Source: Saccharopolyspora oryzae
Lineage (GTDB): Bacteria; Actinomycetota; Actinomycetes; Mycobacteriales; Pseudonocardiaceae
Assembly: GCF_027853915.1 (NCBI RefSeq)
Contig: NZ_JAQGLA010000003.1
Coordinates: forward strand, 124,001 to 188,000
Direction of reading: 5' to 3'
DNA: 64,000 nt
Part shown: positions 57,978 to 64,000 of the stretch, piece by piece
Numbering within the stretch: the stretch's first letter is position 1
Layout: each line of letters begins with the position of its first letter
Program-made: the position numbers and the translations under genes
The notes under the pieces: model-generated
The model's database searches: none
What the model saw: only the letters and a program-made list of their open reading frames with translations
Told to the model about the DNA's origin: nothing

Positions 57978-58053
57978 TCTCCTCCTCGCGGAGGAGGCGG
58001 TCGGTCCGCCGCGGAGGAGTTCCGGAACGGGCGTTCCGGCCAGCATTCCGGGC

Positions 58054-58986
58054 ATGAACGAACACCGATTCTCCGATATCGCGACCGGGATCGTCGGGCT
58101 CGCGCTGCTGGTGATCCCGCCGCTGTGCTGGGCGACCGGCGCACCCAACCCGCTGGCCGCACCGGGCGACAGCTCCGGTCGATCGCTGGCCCTGCTGCCG
58201 CAGCCGATGGCGCACCTGGTCATGGCCGTGTGCGGGGTGGTCGTCGTCGCCGCTGCTGCGTGGCAGAACCGCGCAGTCCGGATCGCCGCGCTCGGCGCGT
58301 TCGCGCTGCTCCTGGACGCCGGTGCGCTGGCCGCGATCGGCTACCTGCCGTTCATGGTCGTCTCAGCGGTGACCGGTCACGTCGACAACCTCAGCGCCTA
58401 CCTCTCGATCCCGCTGCTGATGCAGCTCGGCATGGCCGTGGCCGCCGCGAGTCTGCTGTGGACGGTGGTGGACCGGCCGGTGTCCGGAACCCACGAGCGC
58501 GCCCGGATCCGCACCGCGAGGTGGACCCGGATCGCGATGATCGCGCCCCTGTTCTACGCGGCGACGCGCGTGCTGATGGCGCTCGACGTGCCGGGCTTCG
58601 CGATGCCGTCGATGGACGTGTCGGGCAAGGCGGCCGGGCTCGGGCTGGCGCTGGCCGCGGTCGGCGGCACCGCGCTCACCTGGGGCCTGATCCGGCCGTG
58701 GGGTGAGCGCTGGCCGCGCTGGATCCCGTTCGCCGCGGGCCGCGAGGTCCCGGTCGCCTTCCCCGTCGCGGCCGCGCTGGCGGTGTCGGTGCTGGTGATG
58801 GCGGCGGGCAAGGCGATCCTGGGGCTGGTGTTCACCACCAGCACCGAGGTCGCCGCCCACCCGATGGCCTGGCTGCCGATGCTCCTCTGGCCGCTCTGGT
58901 CGGTCTCGCTGGCGCTCGCCGCGCTCAACTACCGAACCCGCCGCACCACCGACCCCGAGATTGCCTGTCGAACCCGTCTTGCCTGA
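58054..58986 (+). CDS. Polytopic membrane protein of unknown function
   Basis: The 310-residue protein has about seven to eight hydrophobic segments and no recognised motif. It follows the two-component pair by 76 bases, which contain a small GC hairpin (CTCCTC...GGAGGAG). It may be the regulated target of the kinase (inference). The start is ATG 58054. Confidence 0.75.
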   Translation: MNEHRFSDIATGIVGLALLVIPPLCWATGAPNPLAAPGDSSGRSLALLPQPMAHLVMAVCGVVVVAAAAWQNRAVRIAALGAFALLLDAGALAAIGYLPFMVVSAVTGHVDNLSAYLSIPLLMQLGMAVAAASLLWTVVDRPVSGTHERARIRTARWTRIAMIAPLFYAATRVLMALDVPGFAMPSMDVSGKAAGLGLALAAVGGTALTWGLIRPWGERWPRWIPFAAGREVPVAFPVAAALAVSVLVMAAGKAILGLVFTTSTEVAAHPMAWLPMLLWPLWSVSLALAALNYRTRRTTDPEIACRTRLA

Positions 58987-59040
58987 CGGTGCGGGGCGGA
59001 ACATCAGCGTCCGCCTTTGATCTTTGTCTTGATTCGCCGC

Positions 59041-59193
59041 CAGGCGAATAGCCCACCCTCGCAACCGGCACCGCCGCGGGTTCTCAGACGTCGCCTGGCG
59101 AGGACGGCCCGACTGCCGTGTATTGGCATACATAAAGTTGGGCACCCGGAGTCCAGGCGGCGTCTGAGGTTCCGCTACTCGCACCGCTGCGCA
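59041..59193 (-). repeat. Structured 153-bp dispersed element, copy 2
   Basis: Reverse complement of copy 1 (4592-4744) along its whole length. The outer arms read CTCAGACGCCGCCTGG and CCAGGCGACGTCTGAG here; two pairs changed together relative to copy 1. It lies between the convergent membrane protein and aftA genes. Confidence 0.87.
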
Positions 59194-59219
59194 AAACGAG
59201 TTCAGAAACAGGTTTTCCC

Positions 59220-61211
59220 TCAGCGCAGGGCGATGATCGTGTAGGGGCCGACGTCGCGCTTGACGAAGGCCGGGGAGTCGAACACCGCGCGGTCGAAGTA
59301 GACGTCGTAGTCGCGGACGTTCGGCAGCTGCGGGAACGCGTCGCCCTTGAGCTGCAGGACCAGCTTGCCCTGCTCGCCCTCCGGCAGCTCCACGGTCGAG
59401 TGCGGGCTGTCCGGGTTGCTCAGGACGAACACGTTGGGCGCGTGGAACTTGCTGTCGCGCAGCATGCCGATCAGCTCGTCGCTGGTCTTGGCCGTGGTCC
59501 ACCGCTGGATCTCGGCGGCGCGCTGGTCGTAGTCGCCGAGCGGGTTCGCGTAGTGCGGCGTCTCCTGCTGGAAGCCCCAGTAGGGCATGAACGACATCAA
59601 CTTGTAGTCGGTGCTCAGCAGCAGGTTCTGCTCCGGGGCGCGCCCGGTCAGCTCGGCGATCGCGCGGATCTCGTCCGCGTTCCACGAACCGAGCTGCGCC
59701 GGGTCGCGCTGCCCCATCGCGTTGTCGCCGGTGGGGTAGTAGTCCTGGTAGGCGGCCTGGACCGACCCCTGCAGCTTGTCGCCGATCGCGCTCTGGCTGA
59801 TCGCGATCGCGCCGAGCAGCCCGACCGCGCAGGCGACCATGCTGATCTGCAGCGCGTGCCGGAGGTCGAGCTTGCGCCGCAGGTGGCCGATCAGCTCCAG
59901 GGCGCCGAAGACGCCGGCCACGGCCAGCGTCACGTCGAGGATCACGTTCAGCCGGAACGCCAGCAGCGTGGTCTTGGCGACCAGCGCCAGCGTCGAGAGC
60001 GCGAACCAGCAGTAGACCGCGATCACGATGGTGAACATCGCAGCCGCGACCTCGTTGCGGCGGCAGCGCACCAGCAGCCACACCAGACCCGCCAGGCACA
60101 GCACGCCGAACGCGGTGCCCTCCATCATCGGCGTGGGCAGGAGGGCGCTCTCCTCCGGCAGGTAGTGCTGGGCCGCGCTGCGCGGGTTGTTCAGCAGGAA
60201 GTCGGTGGCCACCAGGTAGGGCAGCCAGGCGAGCAGTGCGATGACCAGGCTGACCAGCCCGATCGGCAGCAACCGCAGGAACAGCTGCCGGACCGTCGGC
60301 CACAGGCGTTGCCCCTGGTGCACCCGGAACGCGCCGATGACCACCGCCATCGTCAGCACCATCAGCACCGCGAACCCGAAGTGCAGGGTGTAGGTGATGG
60401 AGGCGAAACCGACGTAACCGCCGATGCACACCAAAGTCCACTTGGGAGCCGCGTCCCGGCGCCGCAGCGCGTGCCAGGCCAGCACCGCGACCGGCGCCAG
60501 CCAGGCCGCCGACGGCCACGCGTAGGGCTCCTCGATGCCGTGCAGCATCCCCGCCAGCGCGGTGGCGATCGCGGCCAGCAGCGCGATGCGGCGCCGGACG
60601 ACCACGCTCCACAGCGTGAACGCCACGACGGTGGTCACCGCGACCCAGGCCAGCGCGTACGGCTTGTACGCGGCCCAGCCGTCCCAGCCGAGCAGGTTCG
60701 CGAACCGGCCGCCCAGCCAGAACCAGCCGCTCGGGTAGTAGGGCGCGGTGTCGGCGTAGTTCATGTCGGCCAGGCCCGGCGTGCTGGCCATCCGCGTCAT
60801 GAACTGCATGCGGAAGCCGTTGTCCACAGAGGACCCGCCGTAGTAGAACCTGGTGTTCTGCAGCGGAACGGCCAGCGCGAGCGTGCTGAACGCGCTCAGC
60901 GACACCCAGGTCCCGAACAGCCGCAGCCAGCGCGGCGAGCGGTGGTGCCCGAGCGCCAGCAGCACGAACAGCACCACCAGCACCAGCCCGCTGCCGGTGG
61001 CGGCGAGCGCCTCGGGGGCGAAGCTGGGTTCGCTGATGCTCAGGCGGGTGGCCGCGAACTGCAGCACGAGGCTCACCACGGCGGCGACGGCCGCGCCCAG
61101 CAGCAGCTCGGCGATCGTGTTGCGCAGCGGCAGGCGGACCGCTGAGTCCCGCCGCGGTTCGTCGATCGGGCTCGGTCCGGTCAACTTGATGCTCGGCAGG
61201 ATTCCCGCCAC
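59220..61211 (-). CDS. aftA: Galactan arabinofuranosyltransferase AftA (GT85-like)
   Basis: The 663-residue membrane enzyme adds the first arabinofuranose to the galactan of arabinogalactan. It has about ten to thirteen helices and the family signature SSVDNGFRMQFMTRMA followed by DMNYADTAPYYPSGWFWLGGRFA, with a soluble C-terminal domain. I chose GTG 61211 with AAGGA upstream. In mycobacteria the gene lies near embABC; no emb gene is seen here. Confidence 0.9.
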   Translation of the reverse strand: MAGILPSIKLTGPSPIDEPRRDSAVRLPLRNTIAELLLGAAVAAVVSLVLQFAATRLSISEPSFAPEALAATGSGLVLVVLFVLLALGHHRSPRWLRLFGTWVSLSAFSTLALAVPLQNTRFYYGGSSVDNGFRMQFMTRMASTPGLADMNYADTAPYYPSGWFWLGGRFANLLGWDGWAAYKPYALAWVAVTTVVAFTLWSVVVRRRIALLAAIATALAGMLHGIEEPYAWPSAAWLAPVAVLAWHALRRRDAAPKWTLVCIGGYVGFASITYTLHFGFAVLMVLTMAVVIGAFRVHQGQRLWPTVRQLFLRLLPIGLVSLVIALLAWLPYLVATDFLLNNPRSAAQHYLPEESALLPTPMMEGTAFGVLCLAGLVWLLVRCRRNEVAAAMFTIVIAVYCWFALSTLALVAKTTLLAFRLNVILDVTLAVAGVFGALELIGHLRRKLDLRHALQISMVACAVGLLGAIAISQSAIGDKLQGSVQAAYQDYYPTGDNAMGQRDPAQLGSWNADEIRAIAELTGRAPEQNLLLSTDYKLMSFMPYWGFQQETPHYANPLGDYDQRAAEIQRWTTAKTSDELIGMLRDSKFHAPNVFVLSNPDSPHSTVELPEGEQGKLVLQLKGDAFPQLPNVRDYDVYFDRAVFDSPAFVKRDVGPYTIIALR

Positions 61212-61443
61212 TTCACGCGTCCTTCGGCGTAGCTGACATGGGGGCTCGCGCAGAATAGTTGACGCGCCCCGCACACCCCGCCATCGGGTGATGCGAGCAT
61301 CGCGCGCTGTAGCGCTAGGGTGACCGCGACGGCCGGTCGCCGTTGTCGGTCCGCAGTTTCAATTGAAACTGCGGCCCCTGTAACCCGGAGGAACCGCAGT
61401 TTCCCACGGACACTGCGGTCTGGCGCCGCTAGGAGGTCGGCGA
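61212..61443. promoter_or_regulatory. Divergent spacer aftA / DUF2567-like gene
   Basis: It contains a 24-bp perfect palindrome (61351-61374, core CAGTTTCAATTGAAACTG flanked by CCG/CGG). A degenerate copy follows at about 61397-61421. No gene is supported. Confidence 0.7.
61351..61374. repeat. Palindromic repeat, CAGTTTCAATTGAAACTG type (24 bp perfect)
   Basis: The 18-bp core is extended by CCG and CGG to a 24-bp perfect palindrome. A broken copy about 23 bases downstream keeps CCGCAGTTTC and ACTGCGG but has lost its centre. Confidence 0.9.
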
Positions 61444-62067
61444 GTGGCGGACAGCCCCCAAGCACCCGGAGGGGAGTCCCACGGCACTCGTGCCGTCCCG
61501 GAGCGGATCGGGGACGAGGTGGATCACCTGATCCCGCACCTCGCCGAGCCGCCGGTGCCGCGCGTGGTGGTCAAGGCCGACCTGCTGCCCGCGATCAGCG
61601 CGGTGTCGCTGATCGCGCTGCTCGGGTTGCCCGTGGGGTGGGTGTGGTCCCGGCTGGCGCCGCCGCAGCAGAGCGTGCTCGGGCCGAAGGGTTCGCTGAC
61701 CCCGCTGCTGGTGGAGAGCTACCACGGCTTCGACGCGATCGCGATCTTCATGCTGCTGACGTTCGGCGCCGGTCTGCTGACCGCCTCGGTGCTCTGGCGG
61801 ATGCGTCGCCGGCGCGGTCCGGTGCTGCTCATCGGCGGTGTGCTGGGCTCGCTGGTCGCGGCCTGGCTGGGCATGCAGATGGGTGCTTCGTTCGCCGCCG
61901 GGATGTACCAGATGCCGCCGAACCCGCAGCTGGGCGATCTGATCACGGTGGCGCCCGAGATCAACACCGCCTGGGTGATGCTGGCGCAGCCCCTGGCGGT
62001 GGCGCTCGGCTACGGCCTCGCGGCGTCCTGGAACGGCCTGGACGACCTCGGCCGCCGCCTCGGCTGA
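61444..62067 (+). CDS. DUF2567-like membrane protein
   Basis: The 207-residue protein has a soluble N terminus of about 45 residues and four predicted helices (PAISAVSLIALLGLPVGW, AIFMLLTFGAGLLTA, GPVLLIGGVLGSLVAAWLG, and a C-terminal hydrophobic run). It resembles the mycobacterial DUF2567 family from memory of layout; function unknown. The start is GTG at 61444. Confidence 0.75.
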   Translation: MADSPQAPGGESHGTRAVPERIGDEVDHLIPHLAEPPVPRVVVKADLLPAISAVSLIALLGLPVGWVWSRLAPPQQSVLGPKGSLTPLLVESYHGFDAIAIFMLLTFGAGLLTASVLWRMRRRRGPVLLIGGVLGSLVAAWLGMQMGASFAAGMYQMPPNPQLGDLITVAPEINTAWVMLAQPLAVALGYGLAASWNGLDDLGRRLG

Positions 62068-62081
62068 CCTTGAGAAACGAC

Positions 62082-62112
62082 GCACCCCGGCTCTCGAGCG
62101 GAGCCGGGGTGC
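62082..62112. terminator. Bidirectional terminator hairpin
   Basis: GCACCCCGGCTC (62082-62093) and GAGCCGGGGTGC (62101-62112) with a seven-base loop and a short T-run on the right. It lies between convergent genes and resembles the hairpin at 63193. Confidence 0.85.
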
Positions 62113-62119
62113 GGTTTCG

Positions 62120-63106
62120 TCAGGGGGCTGCGCGGAGGGAACCGGTGAGCTGGTTGAGCTGATCGGCTGTGGTGGCGCCTTCCACGTCCTGGTCCGCGAC
62201 GGCCATGAGGACCACCGAGCTCTGCCCGTCACTGTTCGTCGCCACCACGCTGGCCAGCGTCTTCGGCGAGTCGCACGGTCCCGGCTGGGGGATCGTCACC
62301 CGCGCCGTGACCCGGACCGCGGGGGTGTTCCCGGGCAGCTGGATCTGCTCCGGCGGGCCGGTTTCGACCACCGGCTTGACGCCGTCGCGGGAGTAGGCCA
62401 GGTCGACGAGCTTCGCCAGGGTCTCGGTGGCCACCGCGGTGTCGTCCGGGCCCTTGCGGGCGCTCACGCCCGAGGTCGCGCGGTAGCTGCGGGGGTCGCC
62501 GGGGCAGAAGCCGACCTGGTAGTCGGCCACCCCGGTCATGGTCACCGGGTCGTCCGGCGGGCCGTAGGCCTGGATGTTCTCCGGGTCGGGGTCCGGCACC
62601 CAGCCCATCGGCACGTCGTAGAGCGCGGTGCGCTTGGGCACCCGCACCACCTGCCAGCCCGGGACCACCGGCGGCAAGTCGGGGTTGGCCGCGGTCGGCT
62701 GCGTGGTCGGGGCCTGGGTGGGGGTGTTCTGGCTGGTGGTGGGCTTCGCGGGCGGCGGTGTCGGCGCTGCTTCGTCGCTGCTGGGGATGAGCACGACGAT
62801 CGTGGTGACGATGGCGATCACGGCCACCGCGCCGAGCGCGATCGCGGCGATCATCGGACCGCGGCTCTTCTTCGGCGGCGGCGTCGGGAAACCGCTGATC
62901 ATGCCCGGGTACTGCTGCTGGTACTGCGGCTGCTGGTACTGGGGTTGCTGGAACTGCGGTGGCTGCTGCGGCTGGCCGAACGCGCCGAAGCCCTGGTACT
63001 GCCCGCCGGGCTGCTGACCCTGCGCACCGCTGGTCGGCTGACCGGTCAGCGGGTCGTACTGCTGACCGTTCGGATCGGAACCCCAAGGACCACCAGGTGA
63101 GGACAT
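62120..63106 (-). CDS. Membrane-anchored protein with Pro/Gln-rich cytoplasmic N terminus, paralogue 1
   Basis: The 328-residue protein has a cytoplasmic stretch rich in P, Q, G and Y (residues 1-80), one helix (about 86-108, IAAIALGAVAVIAIVTTIVVLI), a threonine/proline stalk and an extracellular domain of about 180 residues with cysteines in GFCPGDPRSYRATS and PGPCDSPKTLASVV. Function unknown. It is the tandem paralogue of the gene at 63230-64000. Confidence 0.82.
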   Translation of the reverse strand: MSSPGGPWGSDPNGQQYDPLTGQPTSGAQGQQPGGQYQGFGAFGQPQQPPQFQQPQYQQPQYQQQYPGMISGFPTPPPKKSRGPMIAAIALGAVAVIAIVTTIVVLIPSSDEAAPTPPPAKPTTSQNTPTQAPTTQPTAANPDLPPVVPGWQVVRVPKRTALYDVPMGWVPDPDPENIQAYGPPDDPVTMTGVADYQVGFCPGDPRSYRATSGVSARKGPDDTAVATETLAKLVDLAYSRDGVKPVVETGPPEQIQLPGNTPAVRVTARVTIPQPGPCDSPKTLASVVATNSDGQSSVVLMAVADQDVEGATTADQLNQLTGSLRAAP

Positions 63107-63192
63107 GGGGGTGATCCTATCCAGCCCCCCGGCGCTGATCGGCCCAAGTCGGCGGGTGTTCAGTCGACGCTGGTGCGGTGGGTGAACGCGGT

Positions 63193-63217
63193 CCCCGGCT
63201 CTTGAGCAGAGCCGGGG
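63193..63217. terminator. Terminator hairpin of paralogue 2
   Basis: CCCCGGCTC (63193-63201) and GAGCCGGGG (63209-63217), seven-base loop, just after the minus-strand stop at 63230. It is nearly the same as 62082-62112. Confidence 0.8.
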
Positions 63218-63229
63218 CGCGGTTCTCCG

Positions 63230-64000
63230 TCATTCTGCGCGGAAGGATCCGGTCAGCTGGTCGAGCTGGTCGCCGGTGAAGGCACCTTCCACTTCCTGGT
63301 CCGCGGCGGCGATGAGGACCACGGAGCTCTGCCCGTCGTTGTTCGTCGCCACCACGCTCGCCAGCACCGTCGCCGAGTCGCACTGGCCCGGGGCGGGCAG
63401 CGTCACGCGCGCGGTGACGCGGACCGCGGGGATGTTGCCGGGCAGCTGGATCTGCTCCGGCGCGCCGGTCTCGACCACGGGCGCGACGCCGTCGCGGGTG
63501 TGGGCCAGCTCGATGAACTTGGCCAGCGTCTGGGTGGCGACCGTGGTGTCGTCCGGTCCGTAGCGGGCGCTCACGCCCGAGGTCGCGCGGTAGCTGTTGG
63601 AGTCGCCGGGGCAGAAGCCGGCCTGGTAGTCGGCCACGCCTCTCAAGGTCACCGGGTCCTCCGGCGGGCCGTAGGCGTGGAGCCCATCCGGATCGGGATC
63701 CAGCTCCCACTCCATCGGCACGTCGTAGAGCGCGGTCTTCCTGGGCGCCCGCACCACCTGCCAGCCCGGGACCACCGGCGGCAGGTCCGGGTTGGCCGCG
63801 GTCGGCTGCGTGGTGGGGGTGCTCTGGGAGGTGGTCGGCTTCGCGGTCGGCTGCGGTGCCGCTTCGTCGCTGCTGCCGGGGACGAGCACGACGATCGTGG
63901 TGACGATGGCGATCACGACCACCACGCCGAGCACGATCGCGGCGATCACCGGGCCCCGGCTCTTCTTCGGCGGCGTCGGGAAACCGCTCATCATGCCCGG
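63230..64000 (-). CDS. Membrane-anchored protein, paralogue 2 (5' end beyond the window)
   Basis: The visible 254+ residues contain one helix (VIAAIVLGVVVVIAIVTT), a short stalk, and an extracellular domain very similar to paralogue 1 (GWQVVRAPRKTALYDVPM, GFCPGDSNSYRATSGVSAR, SATVLASVVATNNDGQSS). The frame is open to the window end, so the start lies outside. Function unknown. Confidence 0.8.
   Translation of the reverse strand, partial: PGMMSGFPTPPKKSRGPVIAAIVLGVVVVIAIVTTIVVLVPGSSDEAAPQPTAKPTTSQSTPTTQPTAANPDLPPVVPGWQVVRAPRKTALYDVPMEWELDPDPDGLHAYGPPEDPVTLRGVADYQAGFCPGDSNSYRATSGVSARYGPDDTTVATQTLAKFIELAHTRDGVAPVVETGAPEQIQLPGNIPAVRVTARVTLPAPGQCDSATVLASVVATNNDGQSSVVLIAAADQEVEGAFTGDQLDQLTGSFRAE

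Overview
The window is high-GC actinobacterial DNA with GTG starts, frequent ATGA/GTGA overlaps and few long spacers. The run ftsZ - pgeF - yggS - sepF - yggT - wag31/divIVA - (T-box) ileS - lspA - rluD - dnaE is the classical actinobacterial division/housekeeping order. AftA (arabinogalactan synthesis), an EccC-type ESX ATPase and a SAM-IV riboswitch point to a mycolata/Pseudonocardiales-like organism. Saccharopolyspora or a close relative is my guess; no 16S or other marker is present to fix the genus.

Left third (1-20.4 kb): the 3' part of a type VII secretion eccC with an extra ATPase domain. Next is an RpiR-type regulator and a CUT1 ABC importer operon that carries two phosphatases (a HCX5R phosphatase and a GpdQ-like metallophosphoesterase). 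A LysR regulator and a minus-strand phosphonate operon follow: phosphonoacetate hydrolase (PhnA), OPA-family antiporter, FAD amine oxidase of the phosphonate-associated TIGR03364 type, phosphonoacetaldehyde dehydrogenase (PhnY) and LysR. A second CUT1 importer without an ATPase gene diverges from it. Together these look like a phosphorus-scavenging island: one module for phosphodiesters or phosphorylated sugars, one oxidative C-P bond cleavage route from aminoethylphosphonate-like substrates to acetate and phosphate. The RpiR/ABC module is bracketed by a 42-bp direct repeat that is the 3' end of the lysR gene.

Middle (20.7-44 kb): WYL regulator, an SDR lacking the usual tyrosine, then the ftsZ-to-ileS block. 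ftsZ is not preceded by ftsQ or murC. ileS has an actinobacterial T-box leader. A cysteine-desulfurase-like gene lies behind a SAM-IV riboswitch, followed by lspA-rluD, a small hypothetical, the three-gene transhydrogenase pntA1-pntA2-pntB, a winged-helix/PQ-rich protein and dnaE1.

Right third (44-64 kb): a GH3 beta-glucosidase/MFS/TetR sugar unit, a Tat-exported multicopper oxidase with a small membrane partner and a divergent LysR, a Vat/CatB-type acetyltransferase divergent from a TetR, a cytochrome P450, a CPA1 potassium/proton antiporter, a NarL-type two-component pair with a membrane protein, aftA, a DUF2567-like membrane protein and two tandem paralogous membrane-anchored proteins (the second cut by the window end).

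Non-coding structure is rich: at least four loci carry a palindromic repeat family built on CAGTTTCAATTGAAACTG or its ATTTCAATGGAAAT variant. A 153-bp structured element occurs in two full copies and one half copy with compensatory changes. Many GC-rich hairpin terminators are present.
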